Notes: a model not told the origin generated them from the letters alone. A DNA stretch of 64,000 nt from Brachynemurus nebulosus (GCA_035578155.1 JAPWDM010000005.1:40934365-40998364), one strand, 5' to 3'; counted from the first letter of the stretch, positions 23,084 to 36,138 are shown. Translations and numbers: made by a program.

Positions 23084-25523
23084 AAAGTGTTTTTGACAAA
23101 GCATTAATATACTACATTATAGGTAGGTAATCAATTTTATAATTGTCTTCGGAATCAAAATCAACTTGAGCCAGATTACAAGTAATTTTAGTAACATTAT
23201 AATAAATTTGAACAACAAATTTGAGTAACAGTTTTTAGAAAATTTTCTTATATTGAATTCTGTTTCTATAACATTGGTAGAAACTAGAATCTTTAATAAC
23301 AATTTTGTCCTATAGGGCGGATCTTGTGCTATACAAAAATTTAATATTGTTATACATATTTTCACTAACGAAATTTTAATCATTAAGACATATTTGTTAG
23401 AAAAAATAACAAAACAAAGAAAACAATGACAGTTTGAAAATTACTGTACATTAGTATGGTTAAGTAGAGTATAATTTTGGAAGCTAACGCATCTAATTAC
23501 TATCAAAATTCATGATATTTCAAATTGTCATATCTAAACACATCCATTTGTTGCAGTCCGTGATTTCCATATGCAATTGACATTTTTTTTCAGATAGTTG
23601 CCTACAATTTTTCATACACATGTTATTTAAAAAATTTTCCTAATCCTCTTGATTTTATATTTCAAAGAATTCGAAAATAAAAGTCAAAATAAGTTCGTAA
23701 CCCAAACAAAAATTTAAATTTCAAAAATTCAAAAAAAGAAAAAAATAAATAATACATTTTTAAAACGTTTTCAAAATTTAAAATTCTAATTGTGATACGC
23801 ACAATGCAAATTTGCGTTTACGCAATGCCTAGTTATAATATCGACAAAAAAAGAACAAATATGTTGATATACCATTTTTTGATAACCAAAATATGTATAT
23901 TCTTTTCTCTCTCAGATTATCGTTAATAGACTTGGGCGGTATAGTTGCGGGGCACGAGGTAACACTGTATTATCTTTTATCTTTTTTTGTATATACTTCA
24001 AAGATAACAAAAATTAGATACATTCAGAAAAATTCTGTTTATTTTATTGTATTTTTGTATATAATTGCAAGGTCACTACTCATCAAAATACGTAATTATT
24101 CAATTAATAATTAAATTTAATATTTTTTTTTTTAAATTATAGGTAAATATGTATTTTATTAGTAGCTTTTATAAATAATTTTTTTTTTTTTAATAAAAAT
24201 ATCTTAGATTAAAAATATTTGGAAATTATATAACAAACGTTTTTTCTTCCAAGTGTTTATTGCAGAATGCTTATTTTGAAATAGTGTAACCACAGTCTTA
24301 TTTGAAAACTTAGAGTTTGAATTATGAAATTCTACGATAGCTACACTTGAAAATTCTTTTGCTACATCTCCGACCATTTTACACTATCCACAAACTATGG
24401 TAAAGTAGAACCTCTCGGTAGAGATCCTACCATCTGTGCCACATAGTTTCGTTCTAACCGAGGTGTACCAATAAACTACCTATAAATTAATAAATAAAAT
24501 TAAAAATGTAAAAATCTAGTGGTAAAGAACGCGAAGCAAGAATGGGAGTATAACTTTTTCTTGGAAAATAGGTAGCTCTTTTCTTCATAAATTTCATTCC
24601 TGAAATAAATTCTCGATTTCAAAAATACAGAAAGAAACAGAGATATTTATTGAATTATGACATGTATTTATTCTAAAACATGTATAATTAATAGCTAATA
24701 TTTTAACTCTGAAAATTTATTAAAAATTTCTGTCAATTTCTTTGATACTCGATGCTGTTAGATGAAAACTTCTGCACTTTCCAGGCTGGTTATCCTCAGT
24801 ATTAAAATTTACAACTATAGTTGGCCCACCACACTCTATCTCTCTGCCAAATTTCAAATTCTGGTACGAGACACTAAAAGTGCATTCGATTAACGTGCTC
24901 ACTTACACTTGAACCGAATATGAAAAAAGTTGTACACCTTGAAAAAATTCGTGACATTAAAAATAACATGAACAGTCAGAGTTTTATTGAATTAAAATAT
25001 ATATTTCTTATAATAGCAATACAAGAAACTATAAATAAAGAACTATTGCGTAAGATCTTACTGTAATATTACACGTTAAGTATAAGGTACGAAGATCTAT
25101 TCACAATTTTACATCCGGTGCCTACTTGTTGATGTAATTTTTTTCTACAAATAACTATTTTTATTCTTATTTTTACCCCATTACTCGAAGACTGAAATTT
25201 TGTGGATAAAAAATGATATAGAATTAACTTTAACTCAGATTGGTAATACCAAAAAACGGTATATAAGTTTTCATTGAACTTTATACCCTTTTTTAACCGC
25301 GTGTTCCCACTATAAGTACATACTAAATTCACCACAATCTTCTTACACGCCTCTGCCTATAGGAATTTTCGTAGACTCCGTACAGTGGCTAAAGTATTAG
25401 AATCTCTTGTACTATAAATAGGATCATCGCCAATAATCTTGAATTATCATACATAATTTCCTAATCACAACCTCTGGTTTCGTCTTGTACATTTGCATTC
25501 ACACAAAAATACACACGCATAAT
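23083..25523. other. AT-rich unassigned sequence with short minus-strand frames
   Basis: No element boundaries recognised. A 60-codon minus-strand frame at 24720-24902 (containing ECGGPTIVVNFNTEDNQPGK) and a neighbouring frame of about 57 codons near 24180-24380 have more balanced amino acid composition than most frames here. They could be remnants of an old retroelement or exons, but match nothing I know. Confidence 0.3.
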
Positions 25524-25647
25524 TAGTCGAATTTTCTCCGAAAAATTAGACTTATACAGTCTATACGATAAGAGCTGCGAGAGGCGAGACCAGGGGCGCT
25601 ATCCGTTTTCGGACCCGTAGAACACGATTATGTAAAAAAAAAAGATG

Positions 25648-25740
<93 letters not shown>

Positions 25741-27238
25741 CCCGCAACCTTTTAATATGTGTAGGGCCCCCCTATGGAAGTTAAGAGATGAAATTTGGTA
25801 AGTGGGGCTTATTCCGATGCACAACAATACTATCAAAGTGGGGTCAAATTTTGGGCAAATTTTTTTTCGGACCCGACCTTTAAGGGGGTGGTGGGGGGCG
25901 GAAAAGCAATAAAACTTTTCCAAACCGGTTTTAAATAATGTTTCGGTCAATTATCTACAACATATCCAAAATTCAGCTTCCTAGGATGATATGGTGGGAG
26001 TAGAGGGGGGAAAAACGATTTTCGCTGGATCTAACAGGCCCCCAGCCCCCCAGAATTAACGTAGAGGGTTGAAATTTGGTGTGTTGATAAAGTTCGTACC
26101 TAGGTTGTGCTTTTTGGAGGTTTTAATATTTTACCCCCACCCCCCTCATTTTTAAGCTACAATTTCATGCATTTTCGACGTTTTCGAAGTTTGTACCACT
26201 CGCACAGGTCACCCGAATAAACCTAGAGGGCTGAAATTTTGTATTCGGATTGAGTTAGTACCAAGGGGGTGCCTTTTGGGGGTCTCGACTTTTAACCCCT
26301 ACCCCCACCATTTTTATACCCAAAAGAACATGATTTTTCTTGTTTTTTAACAGTTTCGTTCGGGTCAAAATCTCCCCAAATAAACCTAGAGGGTTGAAAT
26401 TTGGTGTACAGGTTAAGCTAATAGCCAGACACTGTTTTTTGGAGGTTTCAACTTTTAACCCTAACCCCCACGATTTTTACGCCAATATTTCCTTAATTTT
26501 TTTGCTTGTTTTCTAACATGTCTAGAGACTCCATAAGGAAACCTAGAGGGCTGAAATTTTGTACGTGTATTCAGTTAGTATCCAGCTAGTACCTTGTAGG
26601 GAGTCCGCATCACTTTTCCCCCCACTTCTCCCATTTTTACATCGGAATTGAATGCTATTGTTAAATGTGTTTTAAAAGCATTATGTTTATTCTAAATACA
26701 AGTAGGCGAATAGTAATTTTAAAAAATTTAAAAAAAAGTGAACTTACTTTTATGACAAATGAAATACATACATATTAAGTAATTTAAAAATGTTATTAAA
26801 GTCACTGTTTATTTATAAATTAGGAATTTTGGATTTTTAGTATTTATAAAATAGAAATTTTGGATTTTTTTGGAAAGAAAAAATATCTTTATAAAGGCCT
26901 TCCAGTTTACTATTTAAGCTCCTTTTTTAATTTTTAAAACTAAAACATAAAGGCAATTAGCGGATAAACATGGGCAGGAATGTCCTCGTACGAATTGTGT
27001 TGGTTTTTTTTCTGCTACCTGTTTTCGGCACAAAATTGAAATTTACTGAGATACAGCCCTTAAATACTTAAAACCTTTTTTTAAAGCCTCGATCAGCCGA
27101 ACACTCATCACCAGTTTTGAAACCAACAAAATGACAATTCGGTTGTAGACTTTCAATCACATTTCGCTTGTAGACATTCAATACCGAAGATGAAGGGGAA
27201 AATTCGACTACCGTGATGGGGCCCCGCTGCTCACGGCG
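25524..27238 (+). mobile_element. Helentron/DINE-1-like element, copy B
   Basis: Near-identical to copy A but in the opposite orientation. In order: 5' motif TAGTCGAATTTTCTCC (25524-25539), (AT)n microsatellite (25651-25737), diverged tandem modules with G/C-run blocks (26040-26640), inverted 5' motif GAAAATTCGACTA (27198-27210), terminal stem-loop CCGTGA...TCACGG (27211-27236) and a T tract from 27239. No Rep/helicase frame. The two copies share no flanking sequence, which fixes both ends of the element. Confidence 0.8.
25651..25737. repeat. (AT)n microsatellite in Helentron-like copy B
   Basis: Uninterrupted AT dinucleotide tract at the same place as in copy A. It produces the artefactual Tyr-Ile run in the 129-codon minus-strand frame of this element. 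Confidence 0.95.
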
Positions 27239-28143
27239 TTTTTTTTTTTGTACAGACAAATTACATATTTATGTACATAGTGCGTTCGATACATAGATGT
27301 ACTCTTGGCTCTTTAATAAAAAAAAAAATTATGCCAAGGTTTTTACGCATGTCCGTTGCGACGATCGCCGTTCATGTGTTAACATCCTAATTTATTGATG
27401 CGCTTAATATCTTACGCATACATACATACATATATACGTGTGTATGTAGTTAAGTCAATTTGACTCAAATCTGGTCGATTCATTTGCGTACGTATTTCAT
27501 GTGATTTATAAATATTTTGTTTACAACTTGCATTATTATAAAATTACTGTGTACTTGTGTGGTACTTATTATACGATGATGCTCCTCTTTACTCCCCGAT
27601 CTGCCCCCCCCCCCCGCGTGTTGCGCTGTGTTGTTGTGCTTCTGTTTATTATTCAAGGACTCCGTTTAATAGATTAAACATTTGTGTGTCCTACTGATAC
27701 ATATTTTCGTTTTGTTTTTATTTTGCATTTCAGAACCCAGCTTCTCGATTCACATGACAAAATCTGTCGTAATTTAATTTCGAGTAATTTATTGCTAGCG
27801 CCAAAAATAACTTAGAAGAAAGTGAAAACATATACACAAGCATCCAACAAGATTTATTGGTCAGATTAATATTAAAATTTTCTATATAAAAAGATTAGTC
27901 TTTTTAATTGTAAGTGTGGTAAATTTTATTTTGAAACAACTCCTAATCTATTTCACAGCGTTACCGCCATAAAATTTGTAAAAAAAATAAAGATTAAAAA
28001 TCAACAAAACATTTTACTTTTCAAAAACCAAATAATTATTTAAAAATAGTATTTTTTTTTTCAAAGTGAAGTGTTTTATCTATCATTAGTAGATGGGATA
28101 CCGGAAAAGTTACGTTTAAATCCATTAAATTTTAATAGAGTAC
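27239..28143. other. AT-rich unassigned sequence with C run
   Basis: After the T tract and (TACA)-type simple sequence (27418-27450), a run of 12 C at 27604-27615 stands out. No gene recognised. Confidence 0.4.
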
Positions 28144-28303
28144 ACGGAGAGAAAATTCCTATAAAAATTACTGTGCTCATACTACAATCGACGTGTAACA
28201 GGCGAACATATCCAATTTTTGTACGGTAAAATTGGATATGTTCGCCTGTTACACGTCGATTGTAGTATGAGCACAGTAATTTTTATAGGAATTTTCTCTC
28301 CGT
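28144..28303. repeat. perfect 76-bp inverted repeat with 8-nt loop
   Basis: Arms 28144-28219 and 28228-28303 are exact reverse complements over 76 bases by my base-by-base comparison, separated by only eight bases (TGTACGGT). The outer end reads ACGGAGAGAAAATTCCTATA. The words ATAGAG flank both sides (28135-28140, 28304-28309), possibly a 5-6 bp target duplication. The transcript of either strand would fold into a long perfect hairpin. It could be a foldback MITE or a source of hairpin small RNAs; no coding potential. Confidence 0.9.
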
Positions 28304-29119
28304 ATAGAGGCGTCAATCAACGAACGTTATAATAGACTCGGAATGTAATGCCATCCTTCTAAGAAAGACAAAATTGATCAGCTTTTTTGAGACGTCACTA
28401 TGTTTTAACTCCGCCTGAATATATGGCAATGGTTTTACTTGTTTCTGAGTATAGAAAATGAGCATTGCTTTGTCACCCGTTCCAATACTTACCTACTTTT
28501 TCATCCAAAAATATTAATTTATCAACTAAAACTACCTAGTAGACGAATTTGAGAGGCTTGTACACATTTTTTATTTCCACCCCCTATAAGCATATTCATA
28601 CGTATTGCTTTCAATAGCGGAATTAAGAAGAGATTGACCATACCTTAGAATTTTTTTGACTTTCAAAATGGTAAAAATATAGTTACAGTACAAGCTGCCG
28701 GAACTAAAATTAATCTGTACTATATCATCTGATACAATAAAAAATATGTATATTTGTACAAAATAACCCACAGTTTCGCTTTTAATATTATAATCATTCA
28801 TCATCTGATTTGTAAGAAAGTGTTCGAAAATCAAATGCAAATACTAAAAAATTCGTCAAGTGCATGTTGAATGCCTATTGAGTCAGGGTTTTTCAGTAGT
28901 TTGAGTTTCTCACAGCTTTCGAAATAAACTGTGTGGAGTATTTAACAAGTAATTTTTATTTTATTTTACGATTTATTTAAAACTAGATGAATATATTCGT
29001 CAAGAATCTAAGTCTAGCTCGCCTGTTATAAATTCTGAAGTGTAATATTTTGCAAATCAAGTTTAAGAATGAGACATGGTTAGAAATACCTGAACTTTAT
29101 TTTAAATGATCTTACAATA
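28304..29119. other. AT-rich unassigned sequence
   Basis: An 89-codon minus-strand frame (28571-28840) has no recognised domain. No repeat partners were seen in this window. Confidence 0.35.
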
Positions 29120-29931
29120 GGGTTAGTGCGGGACAGATGCCGGGTCGGGAGAAATGCCGCAGTAACCATAGTTCGTCCGTTGATTGATAGATAGCGCTAT
29201 TAATGGATTATATGTTTAAAATAAGTTACTTATTTAAGCTGTATATGGTTTTGTTATTAATTTAGGTATATTTTAAAAGCACTGTATAAAATTTTAGGTT
29301 AGAATTTCGCACTATGCGTGCTATAGCAACATGCGGCATCTATCCCAACAAAAAGGGAGACGCCGCATTTAAAGTTGGTATAGATACCGCATCATATTAC
29401 ATGTTAAAAACATAGACTTATACCTTAATTATGCAATTTTTTTTTTGGACTGTAAATTATGCCACGTAAATATAAAAGATCCATTAATGGATCAGGAAGA
29501 GCTCTCATATTAGTGAAGTAAACGAAAATAATGATGATTGCCTGTGTATTGAATGTTTTGAAAAGTACTCAGAAACAAAAAAAAGTTGACTGGTTAAGAT
29601 GTATAAAGTGTCAAAAATGGTTACATAATTATGGCATGCATCATGTATGGAGATGTGTGTAAAATGCAAAATTTTTAATATGAACTATGCGGCGTCTCTC
29701 CTTCTTTGATGCGGCATCCCTCCCATAGTTGTTGGAGAGACACCGCTTTGCAGGCTCTACAAAAAATGTCAATTATGAATGCTGTATGACTCAAAATTTA
29801 AAATTACTTATAAATAATTTTAAAGAACAATGTTTACTTTTATTAAGTACCAAATTTCAAAATAATTAAATGCATACTTTAAGAATTATCAAGTGTTTTG
29901 AAAATGTGCCGCATCTCTCCCGCATTCACCC
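29120..29931 (+). mobile_element. pogo-like internal-deletion derivative, TA target site
   Basis: Ends GGGTTAGTGCGGGACAGATG and, inversely, GGGTGAATGCGGGAGAGATG match at about 16 of 20 positions, flanked by TA (29118-29119, 29932-29933). GCGGCATC(T/C)(A/C)TCCC-like words recur inside both halves. The interior retains the start of a pogo-type transposase gene and a C-terminal zinc-finger remnant but nothing of the DDE core, so the middle of the gene was lost. Confidence 0.75.
29459..29661 (+). pseudogene. pogo-type transposase: N-terminus joined to C-terminal Cys-rich finger
   Basis: ATG at 29459 opens MPRKYKRSING, the characteristic basic start of many pogo-like transposases; this frame stops at 29519-29521. 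In another frame, from about 29527, reads NNDDCLCIECFEKY, and after a one-base shift near 29578, WLRCIKCQKWLHNYG. The CxxC...CxxCxxWxH pattern matches the PHD-like finger found at the C-terminus of a subset of insect pogo transposases. The helix-turn-helix domains and the DDE catalytic domain between them are absent. Stops and frame changes make it non-functional. Identification is from motif pattern only. Confidence 0.6.
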
Positions 29932-29933
29932 TA

Positions 29934-30856
29934 TATCCCACAGAATAGTATACGTGAAGTTATTTCTAGAATTATTTACGAAAAGAAATTGTGATTTTCT
30001 AGTATTTCCCTTAATGATTTGGATTTGATTTTTTAGAGAATGATTTCTAATACTGAAATATGAAATTACTGATTGCAACATTTCGTTTATAGGGGACCAT
30101 TAAACCGTATATTTTAACATTCAAATTACTTTTCGGATTTTTTTTGAAAATTTATTTGTCTATATTTTCGTACGTTACCGACATAATTTAGCGGAAATAA
30201 TTTTAATTGAGTGTTTTTAGCAAGTGTTTGTATCTGTAGTTTTTTCAGATTTTTTGTATCAACAGTTTAAAAGTTATGGTGAGGAGACAAAACTATTCGC
30301 GACTTGAAAATTCAGTATTTTTTGCAAAAAATAAAAAAATAGTGAAAAAAATGTTAACGATGTCCTACATAATACGGGAAAGCATCATAAGAAAGCAATT
30401 TTTTTTCTTATATATTAATGGAAATATACACCTTGTAGCACGTGTCATATAAAATTTAATGTTCATAGATCCAAGGATGTAGGTATTATTGCGATGTAAC
30501 AGAAATTATAAGAGTTCCAAGATTTTTTCTACGAAACCCTAAAAATGTATCAATCATTCCATTTTATGATAGTAATGTTCCTAATCAAAATACTTACTGC
30601 ATGTGATTGTGCATTACTGTATGTACTAAATTTTTATCTGTTGATGTCATTTAGATTAAATCTTGGTTAATAAAATTGATTGCGTTAGTAAATGACTTTG
30701 AATTTAGTGCGAATTAACGCAATTATCAGTTAAAACATTCATTTTTAGACAAGGAGAGGACACAAATATTATTTTTAATAATAAAAATAAACAATATCTT
30801 TTCAGAAAACTTGTATGGAAAATTTCGCCAAAATATTATATAATTATTTTTACACC
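29934..30856. other. AT-rich unassigned sequence
   Basis: Nothing beyond AT-rich low-complexity DNA recognised. Confidence 0.4.
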
Positions 30857-30858
30857 TA

Positions 30859-31237
30859 CAGTAGACTCTCGTTAATTTAAACTTGCGATAATTAGAAACT
30901 CTCTATAATTCAAAGGTATCGTGAGTTCCCTACCAAATCTCTTTATATTTCGAATTAAAACAATACATTTTTATACACTTGGTAATTCGAACCAAAAAAT
31001 CATTGCTACGTAACAAAACGACGCGTTAATTCGAACTCATTGGCGTCAGACACTCGACAATTCAAAGATGCAGAGAGAAAGAGACAGAAAGATTGTAAGT
31101 ACATTTTGAGACAAGTTCAAGTTCATTCATCGCAAATGCTTAAAAAATTAAAATTGTTACCTGTGATAATTAGAACCTCTCTATAATTCCGAATATTTTA
31201 AGAGTTCCTCGAGTTTCGAATTAACGAGAGTCGACTG
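30859..31237. mobile_element. Tigger/pogo-like MITE, TA target site
   Basis: Left end CAGTAGACTCTCGTTAATTT and right end inversely CAGTCGACTCTCGTTAATTC, 18/20 identical, flanked by TA at 30857-30858 and 31238-31239. Inner words (GATAATTAGAA, CTCTATAATTC, GAGTTCC) recur on both halves, the tiled subterminal structure seen in Tigger-like elements. At 379 bp it has no coding capacity. Confidence 0.85.
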
Positions 31238-31239
31238 TA

Positions 31240-32509
31240 TTTATATTTATCTTTGGGACTTTTAGAGATAACATATAATCATCATATTTACAAACACATA
31301 TATAATTTTGAATTTCCAAACAAAATTAAAAATTTCCGTAATTACCTAATTATGCAATTTTCGGAAAAATAAGTGAAAGAAAAAAAACAAAATGCACTTA
31401 ACTATACCTAATAATTTATACAAAATTCTCATCAGCCTTGGATTTGGCCAAAAAAAAAAAAAAAATGTAATTGAATGGTGCATTGTAATATTTGTATAGC
31501 TGCTACCAACCAGTAGAAGATTCCGTGATAATAGTGCGGTGTTGTATTTCAAGGCAATAATGAAAATAAAAATTTTTTTGATTATGTAAATATACATAAA
31601 TTTGGTTATTATTTCATTGTAAACTAATTGTAAGATACCACCAAAAATACATTTTTTTCATATGTAATTATTATCAAGGTGATTGCATATAATTTATGTT
31701 TTGTGTTACAGCATGTTATAGTATAAACGAAATTTTATTAATACTTTATGAAATCACCATTTTAGTTTAAAATTATGTATTTTTTTAAATTTTAGTGCTA
31801 AAAATATTAAGACAACAAATACTGAAATGTGTTTAATAACACTTTTTAAACTTTTTCCCTTTCACACAAGAGTTTCGTATTTTCTGGAATAAGATTTTGT
31901 TTATGTATTATAACGAAAATTCGTTGTTTAGTAATTTAACGATAATAATTGTCAACTACGAGTAAAAACACAACAGCACAATGTTTCTGGATTGTTAGTT
32001 CTTTCAGTTATAGAAATATGAATTTATAGTAGACAAAAATAACATCAATTTTAATAACATCGCACAAGAGTTCTCTACAACTGAGAATGAAGTGTCCCAA
32101 AACTGCATAATTTAAGAAGTCAATGGCAGAATGAATTCAAAAAATTAAAGATCAAGAAGAGTAGAAGTGGCCAAGACTTATTTTATACTTTCTTTGTGGA
32201 TTATTTATTCTATAGTGAAAAGAACGACACTGGAAATGACTCATTCAAATAAATTGATGTTTTAGACAAACTCGTAATATAGCTATCTCTTACAAGATAT
32301 ACTATTTAATATATTGAAAAAGGATAGTAGAAATTATAATAACTTTTAGATGTGACAAAATTTTATTTTTGAAATGAGTTACTTTCAGTTATTAAATAAG
32401 ATTATAACATAAAAATTAGATTGCAATAAAAATTAAACATCCTTTAGAATTTATTTATTAATTTTATATTTTTTTTTAATTTTTTATTTTTTATTCGAAA
32501 AACAGTTAA
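31240..32509. other. AT-rich unassigned sequence
   Basis: An A run near 31449-31465 and an 83-codon low-complexity minus frame (31346-31597) occur. No element or gene could be supported. Confidence 0.4.
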
Positions 32510-32912
32510 AGTCCCTACACATTTGTAAAAAAAAAATTGTACAATAAATTGGATGTAGGAATTGTACATTAATCCAATTGTTGTTTAATTGTAAATATTT
32601 TAAGTGATAAAAATGTTGCGAAGCAGTAAATAATTACTCTTGCAAATTAGTAAGTTAAACTAATTCACATAATAGCCATCAAATTGACATTACAAAATAA
32701 AAAATAAACCGAAACTTAAACAAATAAAGTGGTATTGCGCAATAACATCTACAGAACCTACAGACGTTACAATATTCATTTATTGCACAGTATATCTCAA
32801 ACTGTTTTTGATCAGCACAATATATTGTACAACCTTTCAATATAACCTACAGACGATCAGTAATATTGTACAACTCCAGATTTTGTGAAATATTATTGAG
32901 CGTGTAGGGGCC
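32510..32912. mobile_element. candidate MITE with TCCCTACAC/GTGTAGGGG ends
   Basis: The left GTCCCTACACATTTGTAA and the inverted right GCCCCTACACGCTCAATAA are similar, and TTGTACAAT-like palindromic words recur four times between them. The GGCCCCTACAC end type is common in hAT MITEs. No clear target duplication was found. Confidence 0.4.
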
Positions 32913-33007
32913 GCTTAAGTCTTCTCGGTACGAACTATAAATTGCGATAGTATGATACGCGAGTTGTAGACAAAATTTCCGGGATATACAAACGGTATTG
33001 TAATAAA

Positions 33008-33628
33008 GGCTAACTTCAAAAATGCATCACTGCATGCATGAGGCAGAGTCAAAAGTTCAAAAACGCATCAGACGCATCACAACGAAAATCAAAAGTTCAT
33101 TTTAGCATTTGATGCGTCAAAACAATGCATCAAGAAATTTGGTGATGCGTGTCCAAGATGCATGTCATGTGTATAATGTAGAATTATAATTACTTGTCAT
33201 ATTATGTAGGTATTAACATCAACAGGAATAATTCCGAAAAACAAATTGTTGAAAAAGATGAATGTATTTTCCTTTGATTAAAATTGTTTAAACTATTTGA
33301 ATACATCTTGCACTCAAAATAGGTATGTAATATTTTTTATTCAAATAATTTCAATATTTTCAATTTTAGGTAAGTTCAAGTTGAAATTCAAAGATAATAT
33401 ACCTATACAAGGACTGTATTGCTATATTATCTATTGTCTATTATGCTACATTATCTGTCTTATCTATAGCCAAATCAGAGGCTAAATGATGCCAATAACC
33501 CGTTCAAAAACATCTAATATGCATCAAATTTCAAGAGAGTATCAACACCGCATCATGTAGTATTAGACGCATCAGAAAAGTCATGATTTTGCATTGATGT
33601 GTTAAAGTTTACATTTTTGAAGTTACCC
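33008..33628. mobile_element. candidate hAT-like repeat with GATGCGTC/GATGCAT clusters
   Basis: Left end GGCTAACTTCAAAAATG and inverted right end GGGTAACTTCAAAAATG match at 15 of 17 positions. Both flanks (33020-33170 and 33510-33605) are crowded with GCATCA/TGATGC words in both orientations, resembling subterminal transposase-binding repeats of hAT elements. No target duplication could be confirmed. Confidence 0.5.
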
Positions 33629-34384
33629 AAACTCATGCAAGACTTTGGCGAGTGTTCTTGCAGGTGAAAACGCGGCCTAACAGCAAATCTCCAAGGAAAA
33701 AAAAATTCCACATGTTTATAAAATGTGCATAATCAAATTACATATAAATAAATCTGTTTTTCCGTGCTTGTGGTAATATTATGTTTTCATTTCTTTCCAT
33801 GTATTTGTGTATCTTTCCACCTCCTGACATTGAATACGTAAATTTTTGTTGACCATTCAAAGTATGTACGTACCATATTTATATACACATATACACATCT
33901 ACATATACTTACACAATTCTTAAATGTAGTTAATGTAGTGGTAATCAAATTATATACGCCGTATAGTGAGTTTCCCCTCTTCTTAAGCCGAACTTTTATT
34001 GACACAATTATGTATGTATACTATACTATACTGTTGTCTTTGTTTATCTTTTTGTTTATCGTTGTTTATGATTTGATAATGTGTATGTATTTGTATGCGG
34101 CCACACGATGTGCTGTTTTTTTGGTACCTATATATGTAATACGGAATAGGGAAATGCAACAACATACTATACAACAACATAATAATATAGCGAGATTGAG
34201 GAATATGAGTGAGGAATATGTACCAAGAGTTGTTTGATCGTAATACTCACATGCAGTATACTTGTAGTACAAAGAACAGAAAAAAAATTGTACGCAATAA
34301 AGCAGTGTATGATGTGCGGATACAAGATGTCATAAAAACTTACAAAATATTCTCGATTAACTTCCTCGAATTTAAAAAAGAAAA
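33629..34384. other. AT-rich unassigned sequence
   Basis: Several overlapping frames of 65-134 codons on both strands (33787-34571) are Tyr/Ile/Cys-rich and mutually overlapping, with no recognisable domain. Confidence 0.35.
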
Positions 34385-34386
34385 TA

Positions 34387-35034
34387 CAGGTAACTCCCCG
34401 AAGAACACGGTATAGTATACTTGAAGAACACGAGTTTCGAATAACACGGATATCTTCCCCCAAATTACACGGTTTCCAACTACACGATTTTCGAGTATAA
34501 GTATTATTTAATATAATTACGTGATTGAGGTTGTAAATTGCATATAATACACGAACGAAAAAGTTACGCAAGAGTCGCGCAGCGGCAACTTATAACCGAG
34601 TTACATACTATAGTTTATCTACGACTAACATGAAATTCACAATAGACAATAAAAATTTGGTACAAATACAACACATTAAAATTATGTTGAACTTGAAATT
34701 TATTAAAAACAAATGTAAACATTCAGTTGCTTGGTAAAAAATGTACAGGTTTAATATTATAATATACCATATAAAAATTGCTATCCTTCGTTACACACAG
34801 GTGCATGTAAAATACGGAATTTCGCGCAAATATATGTAAAACATAGCTTACCTAGATAGTATTTTGAACAGTAAATAAGCAATTTCATGATAGTCGTAGA
34901 TAAAATTATTTCCAAATATGTCATATAATACCTAACGTTTTTTTTTATTTATTTATTTATTATTATTCTCTGAAACAGTACTATTTCAGAGAACACGGAA
35001 CCAATTATTAATCGTGTTCTTAGGGGGTTACCTG
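34387..35034. mobile_element. Tigger-like element with TA target site, contains repeat family 1 copy C
   Basis: Left end CAGGTAACTCCCCGAAGAAC and inverted right end CAGGTAACCCCCTAAGAACA, flanked by TA at 34385-34386 and 35035-35036. The left 110 bp repeats GAACACG/AATTACACG words, typical of tiled ends. The centre (34500-34900) is a diverged copy of dispersed repeat family 1 (AAAAAGTTACGCAAGA, GAAATTCACAATAGA), which suggests family 1 is an internal part of this element type. Confidence 0.7.
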
Positions 35035-35036
35035 TA

Positions 35037-35232
35037 TGTTTTTTACCAGTAAATTTTATCATCATTGTTTCCCATTACAATGTGGAATATATCGACGCCA
35101 CTCGCAAGGAATGGTACATATTTAGATAGACAGTTAATATTGAATTATATATAATTATTTGTCTTCTCTAGAATTTTTCTTAGGATTCTAGTCAGGTATC
35201 ACACGTGTATAGTATAGAATATTTATCTCAAA
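35037..35232. other. short unassigned segment
   Basis: No feature seen. Confidence 0.4.
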
Positions 35233-35500
35233 TTATATGTTCAGTGATAAGAGTTCACGACCTTGAATAAAAACAGATAAATTGGAATTTTTTAAGATGG
35301 TGGAGGTGCAGAACACACATTCTGTATTATGTTGAGAAGTACTAAATACCCCTGTCGCAGCATCCTGCATAACATAGCGAAAAGTCGCGTCATGACAGTG
35401 GCTGTAATAGCTGAATTCCATTCTGGAAATTCGCTAAAAGACGAAATTTTTAAGTAAATTTTTCTAAGAGACACCGAAGTTCCCAAGTAAAACATTTGCT
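35233..35500 (-). repeat. dispersed repeat family 3, fragment
   Basis: Minus-strand words GCTATTACAGCCACTGTCATG and TGTTATGCAGGATGCTGCGACA then TATTTAGTA are shared in diverged form with 61640-62060, and the second also with 44700-44800. The frames here (62 and 67 codons) are offset pieces of that repeat. It may derive from an old retroelement or a duplicated gene; the family is not recognised. Confidence 0.5.
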
Positions 35501-36138
35501 TGCTTCATTCTGTACAAAATTATATTTATTGAATAATGCATTTCTGTTTTCGTTTAAATCAAACTAGTTTTTTGGGCAGTGTGCCGATTGAAAACAAAAT
35601 AAGAGAAACTATTTCTGTTTCAGGCAAATCCATACACATAATATTATGTACTTGCGTATAAAATTTTGATTTGAACTAAAACTTGTTATACAAGTTGATT
35701 AGAATATTTGAATGAAAGTAATTTTTATTTTCTTTTTATGTCAAGAATTTTTTCAAAAATCATATATTTTCGCTTTTTAGTATCATGATTTTTTTGAAAA
35801 TATGTATTAAGCATTTCCGATTTTAATTTTTTAAGCCATATTTGTTTTGTTTGATACATGACATATCTACTATGTTGTTTTTAATGGACATTTTCGTTTT
35901 TTTTTTCCAATTTATTGTTAATTTATTAGTTAAATCATGAAAATTAATATTTTTTGGGTAATTATCGGTACACTATATTTCAGATTATTATGTTAGTTTT
36001 TTAGCGAAGGTATAGCTGAAATCTGATTCGAAATTATTCATAATCGTTTCAAACAAATTTTTATTCAGGACACTCATATAACTAAACCTAATTAATCCAA
36101 ATTAGTTCAAATTAATAATTATTTTTATAGCTTTTGTA
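35501..36138. other. AT-rich unassigned sequence
   Basis: Nothing recognised. Confidence 0.4.

Noticed and set aside
34167..34571. 134-codon minus-strand ORF
   Set aside because: It crosses the boundary of a TIR element at 34387 and overlaps other frames; no domain.
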